From: Brachycybe producta
Lineage: Eukaryota > Arthropoda > Diplopoda > Playtdesmida > Andrognathidae
Assembly (NCBI GenBank): GCA_036925085.1
Contig: JAUPFP010000029.1
Coordinates: forward strand, 2,827,210-2,891,209
Direction of reading: 5' to 3'
Length of the DNA stretch: 64,000 nucleotides
Shown: one piece after another, positions 35,568-50,500 of the stretch
Layout: each line of letters starts with the position of its first letter
Numbering within the stretch: position 1 is the stretch's first letter
The notes under the pieces: generated by a model
Seen by the model: only the letters and a program-made list of their open reading frames with translations
Database searches by the model: none
Told to the model about the DNA's origin: nothing
Program-made: the position numbers and the translations under genes

Positions 35568-38500
35568 ATGAAAGCTATCAAGATGATTGGACGGCACAAC
35601 TTCGCAGATATGGAGAGGTTGGAAGGTAAGATAAACAGATTTTTTTATATATATATATCAATTGGAAATCCCATTTCGGATTGTCTCTTCCATTCATTTG
35701 TATGATAGATCATAGCCTCGTATCAGAGGAGGCTGCAATTTCCAATACCCGGTTTGCAAATGTACCCGCATCAGCCAATAGTTGAGTTCAAAATGGCGCC
35801 TGGTGTAGAGACTAGTTAGAGCGTATAGATTAGTTAGTGCTCTCTGCTTTTCGTCATTTATTATGGGTTTTCTATGGAGATGCTGTTCACTCTTTTTACT
35901 CCAACCATTTGTAGATTGTAAAACAAAGATCTTCTTTCCTTGTTTTTGATGCGGTTTTGGTTTTTGCTTCCATAATTATTTTAAAATATGTTTTTAGTAT
36001 GAATTTCATGCGAATTAAACATTTATTGTGCAATAAAACTTGCTGTTTTGCCACAAAATAGGATTCATATTGACAATAAAATAGGATTTCGAAGAAATCC
36101 TTCATAGGATTAGATGGAATATGATCTCTTAGTTTGATCGTTTTTTCGCTAGATGGCACCACCGTTTCTGTTGTCAATTTGAAATATCTCCGTATTAATT
36201 AGTAATTAGGTCTATTATTGCCGAAAATAATTTAAAATTTTCATATATTTTAAACGAATGACGTGATTTGAACGTTCATTTTAGTCATTTATAATTAATA
36301 AAGGGTTATTTTGTTGTTGTTTTTTCAAATACGTTTTGAACTATTGATTGTGTCGTCTGCTAGGACCCAAAATGGCGGACGGGTGTGTCACATTCTCGTG
36401 TCTTAAATTTTTTATATTTTTTTTTTTTTTTAGTTTTCCTTCAGTGAACAAGTCATTAATATGATTATAATGATGAAACTGAAATATATAATTAATAATA
36501 AGGCGTCTACATTGTTTTGAAACTGCTTTATCGGGTTTTTTTAAAGATTTTTTTATTACTTTCAATTGTTTGGGGTTTTTTTTGTTGCCAACTAAGGCAA
36601 TTAAAGTGTGGTTTGTCTTCTATGCTAATTAACAGGAAAAGAATCATAATAACTTGTTTTGGAAATAACTTTACATGTTACTGTTTTATGTTTTTTAAAA
36701 AGACATTGGTTTAAAATATTCATGGAGGGTTTATAAAAAGAAATGGCAATTACGGTGGCGCTGATCAGGCGCCGAATTAAACAAACTTATGAAGCTTGAA
36801 CAAATGCTAAGTTTTTTGGAATTGAGTTTCTTAAATATTTGGCGCCTATTCGGTTCGGCGTTTCTTCAATATTTGTCGCTTATTCAGTTTGATGTTTTCT
36901 TCATTTTTGACGCTTATTTAGCTCGGCGTTTCTTTCAATATTTGGCGCCGATTCAGTTCGGCGTTTCTTCAATATTTGTCGCTTATTCAGTTTGATGTTT
37001 TCTTCATTTTTGACGCTTATTTAGCTCGGCGTTTTTTTCAATATTTAGCGCCTATTCAGTTTAGCGTTTCTTCAATATTTGTCGCTTATTCAGTTTGATG
37101 TTTTCTTCAATTTTTGGCGCATATTCAGTTTGACGTTTCTTTCAATATTTGACGCTTATTTAGCTCGGCGTTTCTTTCAATATTTGGCGCTTATTGAGTA
37201 TAATGTTTTCTTCAATTTTGGCGCGCTTCTCCATTACCAAAAAAAAAACCGCTGTACGTTTTTTTTAAATCTCTTGTTAAAAACAGACGTTTAAAAATAC
37301 GTTGCACTAAATTCTTGGCCGTTTATTTGTATTTTGAACAAGAAGAAGGAGGAGGAGGAGGAAGGTTGTTTAAAATGTGTTCATCTTTGCAAAGAATGAT
37401 TTATTTTGTATTTCCTGTCATCATATTTTGACTTCATGCCTTTTTTGAAAAAAAAAAAATAAGAACATTTACAACCAAATGTTATTATTCTCACAGCTAG
37501 TTTTAAAATTCTTGCATCAAACACACACACGGTCGGTTCCACACGATGTTTGAACTTTTATCTTTAAATTACCTTTTTTTTGTTGCATTCTTGTTTCAAT
37601 ATAGAAAATTAAAAAAAAAACCTATTTGTAATTAATTTTTATTGAACAGAAAGGGTATTATTTTCAATATATTGAAACTCCTGTACAAAAGGTGAAAATA
37701 TGTGACAAGTGATAGACATAGTGTAAAACCGGCTTAATTTGTATGCGTGTTTGACATGTGGATTATGAAATTAAAAGTGTTTGTACAATGTGTGAAACAA
37801 GGCCAAGTATTGACATCATCATCATCATCATCATCATCGTCGTCGTCATTGTCATAATCAGAACAAAAGAAATACAATTTATATTTTCGTGAAGAAATAA
37901 GTTTTTATTATTAAGGGAAGGGGGGATAAGGTTAGGGTGAAAACGAAAAGGGACTTTTATGCCTTTTGTGCCTCTTTTTTATTATTATTATTATTATAGA
38001 GAACAATCGGGGTTTATTTTTATATCCAAAAGTAAAATCAGCGATTGAATTAACGATTTCAAACGACAATAAAACTTCTGTTACGGGTTGGAAGTGATAA
38101 ACTAATAGTGACGAACTTATAGACAAACAAGGAATTTACTTACTTCCGGTTAGGTAGTCTCCTTCTTATCCTCTTCCTGTTCCTCCTCTTTTACGGTTTT
38201 AGCCGGGAAGGACCCCTCCCCCCCTTCCTCCAAACTCTCTTTTGACCTGAAATATTGATGACATTTGATTCGAATGGGAAACAGACAAATAAATCGTAAG
38301 TAATCCACATTCCCATTATTTCTCAGAACACACAGTGGTGGTACATCCAAATGGTTTGCTTCAATTTGCATTTATTTTGCACTTATAGTCTTAGTACAAT
38401 TGTTCTAATTTGAAAACATTACTCTGCAAGCAGGCCTGTGACAGAGGAACAGCAGAAATTTAAGAAGAAATTGCAGAATGTGAAATCGTGATTGTGAAAA

Positions 38501-41500
38501 ACTCAAAAAGATTATAAAAAAAAATAATAACAATTGCAATTTGTTTTTATTTGAAGCAACATTTGAATGATTTTTAAGATTTAACTGAAACTAGAAAAAC
38601 TAAACTTGTAGAAGATAATTTTCGTGATGGGATTTTTGAAAATAAAACTTTTTTTTTATGAAACTTTGAAGGAAAAACAAATATTACAGGATTAAAATTT
38701 TGCATCAAGAGAAATACAGTGAAAACACTGAAATCACACTATAAAAAAAGATGAATTTATCCGTGGGATTATTGATGAAAGTTCAGGTTTACTCTTCTAG
38801 TTTCAAATAAATCTTGAAATTATTATTTTTTTTTCTAAGAAAATTACTTCAAAATGTCCAAAGTAAGAGGTTTTTTTTTTTGGCTGAAAACCAATTCGTT
38901 TGAAGCTTGAAATAATGGGTTATTTTACTTATTTCCGAATAAAATGAGTGATTTTTTGTGTGTGGATATTTTTAGTGCCCCCCCCCCCCCCCGCCTTTTT
39001 TTTCCTGTAATTTTTAAATTCCTTTTTAAAAGTTAAGACAATTCGTTGTTCGTCGTGATTGCTCGCTTTCAGGGGTTCACATAAATTTGGACAATTCCAA
39101 ATGTCATTTTTTTTTTCTGATCTTCTTATAAAAATTAGATAATGTAATTCAATATGAAAAAAAACCTTATATTATTGAAGAATAATAAGTAAAAAAATCG
39201 AAAGGTTTTATATGTTTTGGGTGGGCGGGGGGGGGGCATTAATCGATTAATTGTGGGAGTGGGGAGGGAGTTCATGGTTTTTATTTTAAATTTTTCCGCC
39301 ATTTCTTAATTGATTTCTCATTAATTCATAGTTAGGTATTTTAATGAAGTCAAGATGGTGAAAAAAAAAGGTTATTTCATTGTTACCTTTTTTTAAAACC
39401 ACCTTCACCCATATATGTATGTGGGGTGGGGGGGAGCTGCGTTGTTTCCTTATTTGTTGTTAGTATTAAACGGAAAAACAGCGTGGTTTCTTCCGAAATT
39501 TACTAGTAAAATTGCATAATGACTGATTTTCCACTTTAGCAGTGGAAATTCAGTTATTATGCAATTTTACTAGTAAATTTGGGAAGAGAAACCACGCTGT
39601 TTTTCATGATAAATCTGCACATTGACTAAGACTCTTAGGCAATTTATTGAATGCCCTATATTTAACAATAATAACTTAACGACATTCTGTAAATTGTATT
39701 GTTGTTTGCTTCAGATTGTCGTAAATATAGCGAATTAACGAAGATATTAAACACAACAAAATTTGGTGTATTTTTGTAAATTAACTAAATCTATAGGTGG
39801 TGTTGGGTGATTCAGGTGCAAATTGAAGAAAACTTGAAACTGGTTTATACCTAGTACACACCGCTGATAATTTAAATGCATTTTAAATAATAGTGTTCTA
39901 CAGAGCCCTGTGAAGGACAAACAAAATATGTCGTCGAATTCAATTTATTCAGTTAATAATCTGAAAATATTGAGATTAATACTTAATATAATTCGATAAA
40001 TTATTGACATTAAAATATTGATTAAGTAATTTCAATTTAAAATATTAATTAATAAAGTCAATTTTTATTTGGTGTTTATGTGTCCTTAACTGGATTCCGT
40101 ATAATTCACACCTAAACACATTTAATTTGAATTCATTTAACTCATGTGTAAGTAAAAGGTATTAGAAAGTAGAAGTTTAGCTAAATGTTGGATATATCGT
40201 TCAAAATAAGCTTTTTATGCGAGTTTTTATTGTAGTTTTGTTGCCAATGTGTTTTTGTAGAATAATTTGTATTTAACTTTGACTGAAACTGATATATGTT
40301 TGTCTATTTACGAAATGGGTGTTAGTTTAGCTAGTTTTTAACAATTGAGGAATGACGATCATTTCATTTCTTAATTGATTGTACTTTTATTTTTTTGCAT
40401 TTTACTTTTATTGAAGTAACAACGAAGAAGAATAAGTGTCGTCGTTTTGTGTGACGGACATTTTCATTTTTAACAGACTTTATTGATTGGAGAAAGTTGC
40501 GGTAGTTTTTTTTTTATTATATTATTTTTTGAATTATATTAAATGATATTTGATGCAATTTAATGGGAAGTAGGCGTAAAAAGTTAATAGAAGAAGAAAA
40601 AAAAACCGATTTTCAGAGAGGAAATTGTTCGTGTGGTGTTTTTTCTTCTTCTTCATAAATGGTCAGGTTTTTTTTATTTGTTGGAATAACATTCCAATAA
40701 TAAAACCCACACAATCACATAATAATAATAATAGTCACAAGTAAAGACAGACGGACATCACAAGAAGAAGAAAAAAAAAAGTAAAACACGGAATATTATA
40801 ACCGGTCAGCGGATAGAAAGATAAATTGAAATAACAACTTTAAAAGATTAATTGAAGTGTGTTAATTAATTGGAAATGTTGTCTTTTAACAAAATTATGG
40901 CTGCTTTTTAAATGACATAAAGGACAAAAGTTATAAGAAGAGGAAACAACACTTAAAACTGTGGTCAATGAATTTGTTTTTCATTTGTTTTGTGAATTTG
41001 GAGAAGAAGAAAAAAAAATGTTATTTGTCCATCAATTGTCTATCATCATATGATATTGGATGATCATTTTTAATGGATGTCCGTAAAGTATGGTTTTTCA
41101 TGGTTTCATCGACTGCAAGCATGATGAGGACATCGGTGACGGCGGCGATGTCGATGATGGCGACGACGAGGAGGAGGTGGAGTGACCATAAGGTCCATCC
41201 TACTCGTACGGTCTCTCTTATCTCTTTTGTTAAAATAACTGTAATAATCACACCACGTGTATTGGGCGGGGGGGGGGAGTTTTAGGTTATACTTTATATA
41301 ACGCGTGACGATTACAGAATCAGCAATTGATTTTTTTTCTTTATTTTGAATGAAAATAACAGCAAACTAAGAAGTATTTTTTTTTTCATTTTCTTCTTCT
41401 TCTAGAAACTAGAAGAGTAATTTCAAAATAGTATTTTTCATTTTTTTTTTTTGATACTTTTTTTAAAAAAATGAAGCTTTTTTTGTTATAATTATATATA

Positions 41501-44500
41501 CAGTATATTAAGCCAGGTCTGTGTGTGTGATTAACGCTATACAAACAAGGACAAAAACCTTGAAGTACGTCGGAATTTATATAAATGAGAAAAAAAGGAA
41601 CAAACGATGCGCATGCGCACACCAGAGAAAATGAAAAACTCATTTTCTCTGTCAAATAGAAAAAAGGGGAGGGGATAATAGTAGCAAAATTAAACTACAG
41701 TTTATCACAGGCAATTGTGCCCAGCATTAGAATTTCTTTTGCTCCGCCCTTTTATGAACGTCTTCAATTTCTAATTGGGTTTGTTACTTGGTGTGACGTC
41801 ATACAAGGGCGGAGGAAAAGAAATTCTAATGCTAGGCACAATTGCCAGTGAATTTGGCTCGCGTCATTTATGACGGGTTACCCCATTAGTTTGAAAATAG
41901 TAATAAAAAAAATTCAACATACTTAGAAAGGTTTTATTTAATTTTTGGTTCAATTTTTAGGCTTTGTTTCCACTGCGGTGAAAATATGAACTTTTTGAAA
42001 ATTTCAACTTGTGAAAAATAGACGTAACGTGTTGCCTCCCGCCTATAACAACAATGAATATGCGGAGGGGGGGGATCACGTTTCTTCTATTTTTCACCAG
42101 TTGAAATTTATAAAAAGTTCATATTTTCACCGTAGTCAAAGCGAGGGAGGGCCTTAAAGTGAAAAACGAAAATATTCGAATTTGCTGCTTCATTTGCATA
42201 TTTTTTAATAATGAATCTTTTTTTAAATTATAAATGTTATATGTAAATTATAAAGGTATTTCAATTGATCGTCGTGTAATACTTTGTACTCACACACATG
42301 AGTTAAATGAATTCAAATTAAATGTGTTTATGTGAATTATACGGAATCCAGTTAAGGACAAAATGAACCAAATAAAAATTGACTTTTATTATTAATATTT
42401 TAAATTGAAATACTAAATCAATATTTTGTCAATAGTTTATATATAATATTTAAGTATTAACTCAATATTATCAGATTATTAACTGAATAAATTGAATTCG
42501 ACAACATATTGTTTGTTTGACCTTCACAGAGGGCTCTGTAGAACACGTTAATTATTTAAATGCATTTAAATTATCAGCTGTGTGTGTACTAGGTATTACA
42601 AAGATTTTAAAAATTAAACTATATTTTAAGTTACTAAGTTACAAAGTTACTTGACATTTCTCTAAGATAGGATTGAGGTCGAAGTGTTTTTTTTTTTTAC
42701 TTTTATGGCCTTGTTTCCATTGGAGCGAAAATTTCAACTGTTTCTTTAAATTTCAACTGGTGGAAAATTAGAACGAACGTGGCCCCCAACTATTCACTAT
42801 CATAGACGAGAACCACGTTTCTTCTATTTTTCACCAGTTGAGATTTTGAAAAAAGTTCAAATTTTCACTCCAGTGGAAACAAGGCCCTAAGAGTTTGTGG
42901 AATTAGTCGATAAGTTTAATCTTATCTGTCTTTTTTTAAGAACATACAAACATCTCTTATAGGTTTATATACTTTTATTTGAACATTAATATATTCTAAG
43001 ATAGTTACTGCTCCGAGAGAGAGAGAGAGAGAGAGAAAGGGAGAGAGAGAGATATCTTATTTTAAGAGTACATATTCTCACATACATAAATATTAAAAGT
43101 CTTATGACTTTTTTTTTTAAAGAAAGAGGTCCATCCGAATTTTGTTAGAATTTTTTTGGGGAAAAAAAGAAGAATGTCCTCTTCTTGTTATGAGAAAAGA
43201 AAATCTCTTACTAAAGCAACTGCAGAAATTATAGCAGAAATTGTAAGCAAAGAGGTTTTGGGTCAAACAACAACAACAACAAACAATAAAGGTATGTGAT
43301 TTGGACATAATAGTGGGGACAACAAACAAGCTTGGAATGTGGTGTTAAAACTGGATATGGAGGCATGTGGGGGAGTCTCTGGGAGTTTAGTACAAAATCG
43401 GAAGGAGAGTGGAGAGATAGAACCCGTAAGGCCGACCCTGCATACTGCGGGAAAAGGTGCAGGAAATGATGATGGTGGTGGTCAGTGCTGCTGCTATAGC
43501 ATTTCGGACATTAGGTTGGTGTGTTATACCTAGTCCACACAGCTAATAATTTAAATGCCGAATTCAATTTATTCAGTTAATAATCTGAAAATACTGAGTT
43601 AATTACTTAAATATATAAACTATTGACATTAAAATATTGATTTAGTATTTCAATTTTAAATATTAATTAATAAAGTCAATTTTTATTTGGTGTTCATGTC
43701 CTTAACTGGATTCCGTATAATTCACCCTAAACACATTTAATTTGAATTCATTTAACTCATGTGTGTTTATAAGGTATTAGGCATTTTCAGTTTAATTTTC
43801 AATTATTTATTTGTTGCCCTTTTTTTTTTCATTCCGACTCACTCCATCCTTTTGTGTATTTTAGTGTAGTGTAACTGTAAACATTGTCCATCATGTTAAT
43901 ATTTACCAATTTTTTTTTGGGATGTATTTTTGTACGTTTTTTACGTAATATGTGTGTGTTTGTGTTATTCATTGAGTCAATTCAATCAATCAATACATCA
44001 AGAGACGTTATGTAATAATAACATATAGAAGAAGAAAAAGAAGGAATATTTTTGTGATGTTGGTTCAAAATGAATGATAAATTATAACGTTGTATGTGAG
44101 TTGTTTGTTAGTCAATGTGTGTCTTACTTAATAAATTATTCATTGCTGATAAAATACAAATCCTAAACACTGTAGCAACCAACAACACAAAAGTGTAAAC
44201 GCAAATGGATTGGTTTTTTTTAAAATACATAATGGACCATTATTATCAGGATATCGCATTTGTAAATTTACCAGTCAGTTTACGAAAAAAAATACCCTAT
44301 TTTTATTGAGGGGGGGAGAGAGACAGGCATTTAGAAATCGGGAAGAACTTCAGTTGGCTCCGCCCTTGTTATGACGAACGCAACTTCTAATTGGCTGGTT
44401 ATGTAGTCGTCTGACGTCACATGCTCCGCCCTTTTCAACGTTGAGCTACACAACAAACCAATTAGAAGTTGCCGGTCGTTATAAAAAGGGCGGAGCCAAC

Positions 44501-47500
44501 TGAAGTTCTTCCCGATTTCTAAATGTCTGTGGGGGAACGGGGTTGGGTAACAAAAAAAAAATACGTAATCTAACATCAAACAAACCATGAAGTAATGCAA
44601 CAGCATCAACAATGTAAGGTTGTTCTCTACTACGCATGTGCACAATACAGTAACCATTGTTGTGACACATGCCGCAATAGAGAACGATCTTACATTGTTG
44701 ATGCTGGCTGTTGTATTATTACGTCATGGTGTGCACTAGGCTGATCCCTTAAAGTCTAGTCAAAGTATGCAAAGCTTTCGGGTTAAAACCGATTTGTGAC
44801 GTCGAAGTTGTCTTAAGTTTATGAATTTAAAATGGTCTTATCATTATCTACCAATAATGCACCTCTCTTAGATGGACACTTTACCCTTCTGACGTATTCA
44901 GGGTATAGTTAACCAGAGCATAAGACTTAAATGTTCCCCAAAAAGGAAACGTTCAGTTATTATGCGGTTTTTTTTTTCTCGGTAGTTTGAATGGTTTTAA
45001 TGATTTCTTTTCTATCTACTTTCACTTTCTCTACAAATTGTGTTTCACTTCCCACCACAACCATGCATAAATTATAAATATGGACAAGTTAAAAGTTGTA
45101 AAAGTGTGTTATGAGTAACTTATGACACTTTTCAAGTTGAGAGATGATGATTGACGGAAGTTATACAAATGGTAGAAGAAAAAGTGTCTAAACTTACACT
45201 TGTAATTCAGAAAACGAGGTTAAAAGGTGGTCGTGTTTTTTCGATTAATCAGGAGCAACATTAAGAGAAATTTGAAAGTGTTTTAGAAACTAGAAAGCTC
45301 AGTCACCTAAGGTGTATTTTCGTGTTAGAATCTTACAAAATAAGCGTTTTATGTAAGTTTAAAAAATGGTCCAACTTTTGAAGTAGACAATATATTTTTA
45401 AAAAGTTTATTTTGAAAGATATCAACTCTCTTTTTCTAGTTTCTAACAAATTTCCTATTTTGATTATCCTTTCATTCAGAAAAAAAAAAACTTGAAAGGC
45501 AACTTAATCACTTAAAGGAGTATTTTCAATGCTGATATCTTTCAAAATAAACTTTTTTTAAAAAAAATGACAGATTGAAAATGATACAACTTGAAGCAAT
45601 CGCTATTTTTATCATTTTTTTGTCTGTAAAAAGTTTATTTTGAAAGATATCAACATGGAAAATACATGTAGATTAAGTGATTATAAGCTTTCTAGTTTCT
45701 AAAACACATTTTTTTCTTAATTTTGCTCTTCTGAAAGACACAGAATAAACCAGAATTCATGAAAGATCAGCTTGTTCATACTTAACTCTGTATATAATTA
45801 TGTAATTTGTTATATAAATTATTGACAAATTCTATTTTAATATAATTTCTTGAAGATGAGGAGGACGATGATCGGACGTCGGGTATCACTGAGGTGCCGG
45901 ATACGGCTCAACATCGACTCATCTTTATCAACAGAGACCAACCGCAGAAGTTTTGTAACAACAGAATTAGGTTGAATTTTCAATAAATAGACTAGAATTA
46001 ATTAAAAATTAATGTAATGTGTTTATTTGTTTTATTTTCAGCACTGCCAAATATAATTTATTGTCGTTCGTTCCGAAGTTTTTGTTCGAACAATTTCGAC
46101 GTTATTCCAACGTGTTTTTTCTGTTCATAGCTCTCTTACAAGTGGGTTGTGCTTTTCTTAACATTTCTCTTTTTCTCTCGAGAAAATCATTAAGTTTGAA
46201 GTTTGTTTTCACGTGTTTTTTTTTTTGGTAGCAAATTCCAAACGTTTCGCCTACGGGACGTTACACGACTGCGGTGCCGCTACTTTTTATTTTAGCCGTT
46301 TCTGCAATCAAGGAGGTTATTGAAGATTTTGTAAGTTGTATTTTTTTTTAGATTCGATTTCCATTTTTTCTTGATTAAAGTGTGTGTATTTTAGTTGATT
46401 ATTCTGACTTTCCGGTTGCAAAATTAAGAGAAACTTGAAAGTGTTTTAGAAACTAGAAAGGTAACTCAATCACGTAACTCTTTTTGATGTTAATATCTTT
46501 CAAAATAAGCTTTTTGTGCGAGTTTGAAAATGACGTAATTTGAAAGATATTAACTTGAAAATACAATGGAGTGATTCAGCTACTCGTTCTAGTTTTTAAC
46601 TCATTTTCAATTTCTTCTTAGTTTTGCTCTTCTGAAGGTGCAGACTTAGAAAATAAACTGTTCTTAAAAAAAAAAAGCCTCGTGACCTTTGATTTCTCAT
46701 TCGATTCGCAGAAGCGACACAGAGCGGACGGAGTTGTCAACAACAGAAAGGTTTTCGGTAAGAAACGACCTTCTTTTATTATTTAATGAAAATGAGGTTT
46801 TAAATGTCATTTATATATACGAAACAGCTTTACACGGTGGAACCTGGAAATACATCAAGTGGACAGAGGTTAAACATTATTATTTTTTTTTCTTACTGTT
46901 TTTCGTTTGAAATTGTAAACGTTTTTTTTTTAAAAAATAACCTCTATTTTAAAATTGAAAAGGTCACAGTAGGAACATTGATTAAGGTCACAAATGGAAA
47001 TTTCTTTCCAGCTGATGTCATTTTACTGTCATCCAGGTACGGGTTTTGTTTTTGTCAGCTTAATTTCTAGCTGGGTTCTTATTTGTCTCCATTATATCGT
47101 TGTTAAATAAGCGAGCCGCAAGGTATCTGTTATATTGAGACCGCAAACCTCGATGGAGAAACGAATCTCAAAATCAGACAGGTTCGAATTGTCGTATTTT
47201 TTTTAATCGGGAAGAGTAACAAAGGCCTTTCTAGAAATTCAATGGAAAAACTCTGAAGACATAATAATTGTTGCCATTAATTTCATGAAAAACTCTCGAA
47301 AGAAAGGTCAAATTATTTTTCAAAAACGGTCATTTCAGAGTCTTAGCATTTGATGTTGGCACTTGGGCCACAGAACGAGAAACATCCGTGTCGTAGTTGT
47401 AATATTTTTTTTTGTTTTTTGTAAAAGCTGTAGTACTTTTTTTCAGAATCTGTTTTTTTATTGATTATTAGGAAGGCTTTTTATTTGTTTCGCGTCGTTT

Positions 47501-50500
47501 ATTAGTAAACTTTTGTTTGATTAAAAAGGGGTTGCCCGAGACTGCTTCTCTACTTAGTATCGAAAATCTCACAACGTTGGTGGGCACAGTCGAGTGCGAA
47601 CTTCCCAACAAACACCTTTACGAGTTTGCGGGAACGATCAGACCAACGGGAAGACAGTGAGCAAGCGGGAGTTTAACTTCCTTTCCTCTCCGTTAGATCG
47701 AAATCAAGATTGTTTATTTTTAATGAACGTATTATTATTAAGAGCATATCCTGCTGGACCGGATCAGATTTTATTACGTGGTGCTAAACTTAGGAACACA
47801 AATTGGGTTTTTGGTGAATTTCCATCAATGAATTTTTTTTTATCTGTAAATTTTTTGAACTTTAATTGAATTGTGATTTCTTAGGAATTGTTGTTTACAC
47901 TGGTCACGAAACGAAGTTGATGATGGTGAGAATAGTTAATTAGAACTGTTTCTCATTGTCTAATCGAGCCAATAATTATTGTGTTTTGTTGTTTTTAGAA
48001 TAGTACGAGTGCACCTCTGAAGAGGTCAACAATCGATAAACTTACGAATACTCAAGTACGTTATTGTGTTTGGTTTGTGTTGATGATATTTGCACTACCG
48101 TTTCTCATCTTTTTTTTTTCAAAGATTCTTCTTCTGTTCGTACTGCTGATTTTCATTTGCTTAGTAAGTTCTATTGCAAGTGAGTTGTGGATCAGCGGTC
48201 ACGTTAGATTACATTGGTATCTCGGTTTAGATGGTAAATATAATTTGCACATTTGCTCAGTGAATAACAGAAGAAGAAAAAATCAGTTGGTTTAAATTAA
48301 TTATCAGAACTTGGTGCATCAAATTTCGGCTACAATTTTCTGACATTCATAATCCTTTACAACAATTTGATTCCGATCAGTCTTCAGGTCACATTAGAGG
48401 TTGTGCGTTTTATTCAAGCCATTTTCATCAATATGGTACTTTATCACATCTTTTTTATGTTTAAAATTTGTGGCCGTTAGTAATTTATTTTGATTGTTTT
48501 TGTTGTGAAAAGGACGTAGAAATGTATCACGAACCCACAGATACACCTGCTATGGCCAGAACTTCGAATCTCAATGAAGAACTCGGACAGGTGTGCTTCG
48601 AATGTGCCCTCGAGTAGAATAAACAATAACAAATTAAAATTGTTCCGTCTTATTTACTTTTAAGGTGAAATATGTTTTTTCTGATAAGACGGGAACGTTG
48701 ACGCGTAACGTCATGGAATTTAAAATGTGTTCGATTGCTGGAGTGAAATATGCGTAAATTGTTTTTTTTTATGCAGTTGTGGCTAATCCAATGTTTCATT
48801 GTGTTGTTGTTGTTGTTGTATTTTAGCGATGACGGTGAAGGTACGGAGTCGTTTGAAACTCTGTTGCAGAGTTTGACGCAACGACAGGTACGATCGGTTT
48901 TGTTAACGTCGTTTCAAGCGTTTCTCGAATTAACCGAATAAAATCTATTATGTTTGCTTTAATTTCTTGCATCGATAGCCTACGGCCGTTTTCATTAAAG
49001 AGTTTCTAGTCTTGATGGCTGCTTGCCATACTGTCGTTCCAGAGAGAACGACGAATGATGGGAATGGGTTTCAATACTTAGGAGCTTCACCAGATGAAGT
49101 GGCTTTGGTGAGAGCGGCGAAGAAATTGGGAATCGTGTTTACGACACGAACTCCTCAGTACGTCATAATAGAAGCCGTATGTGTCACTCCAATAACTTGA
49201 TAACTCGATAATTCGTCAATTGTTTTAAGTTTTTGCTATGTTTTTTTGTAGCTTGGGAAAGAGGAGCGGTTTGAAGTGTTGAATGTGTTAGAATTTACGA
49301 GGTAAAAAAAATCATTGAATGTGAAATCATGTTATCAAGACCTGATTTCTGACCTCTTTGGTTATTCTGCGTTTTCAGAAAAGGAACTCTAAGGAGAAAT
49401 TGAAATTGTGTTATAAACTGGAATTGTAGCTGAATTACTTAAGAGTATTTTTGTGTTAATATTTTTCAGAATAAACTTTTTAGAAAGAAAAATTAAAACT
49501 ATCCTCCTGTTTAAAGTTTGGTCATTTTCAGAGAAACTCTTCTAGTTTCTAAAATACCTTTCAGTTTCTTTTAATTTTCCTTCTGAAGAGCAAAATAACT
49601 AGAGTCAAAAGGGGTGTTTATACGTTAATACCTTAACGAGCTTCGTTTTGTTTAGTGTGAGGAAAAGGATGTCGGTCATAGTGAAAACGCCACAAGGAAA
49701 GATTAAACTTTACTGCAAAGGCGCCGTTAGTATTTGAGACTTCTGAATTATTTCTCTTTGTTTGTTATTGTTATTTTGAGGCATTTTTTTCACTTAGGAC
49801 ACTGTTATTTACGAGCGACTCGGTGATAATCAGCAGTATAGAGATACGACGTTAAAACATTTAGAAGAATTCGCCACCGAAGGTCACATTTTTATTCTAA
49901 AAAAGTTTATTTCTCTCTGCATATTATTAATATTTATTTTAAAACAGGTCTTCGAACTCTGTGTTGTGCCGTTTCGGAAATTTCTCCAGAGTTTTACGAG
50001 GTAGAATCTAAAAAGTTCCTCCCACCCACCCCTTTTTCTTAAGCTTCAAGATTGCTTATTTTGAAGGGAAAAAATACATTTTCAGGAATGGAAACATAGT
50101 TATTTTAAAGCGAGCACTTCAATACAGTATCGAGAACGTAAACTTGAAGAAGCTGCTCAATTGATAGAAACGGTTTTTAATTTCTTATTTGTTACTAAAG
50201 GAATCTTGATTTTTTTTGTAATTTACGTTGTTCATTTTTCTGTATCGAAACAGAATCTCACTCTTCTTGGAGCAACTGCGATCGAAGACAAATTACAAGA
50301 AGTAAGCCTATTAACATGAAAAAGTCGAATAACACGAAATTTATTTCCAGTCTGCCACCGTTAGTTAGAATAGCATAAAATTCTGTTCGTTTACCACAGA
50401 ATTTGTTTAACACGAAGAAATATATTCAAAGTTCCTTCTATTTCGTGTTAAACGGTTTTCATTGTAGTTGATTCTTAGTCTGATTTGATTGAAAATCAAT

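Noticed and set aside
35552..35625. Alternative ATG ([13 protein letters not shown]) for ATP8A exon 1
   Set aside because: Spliced to 45856 it makes a TGA at the junction. The ATG at 35568 keeps the frame.
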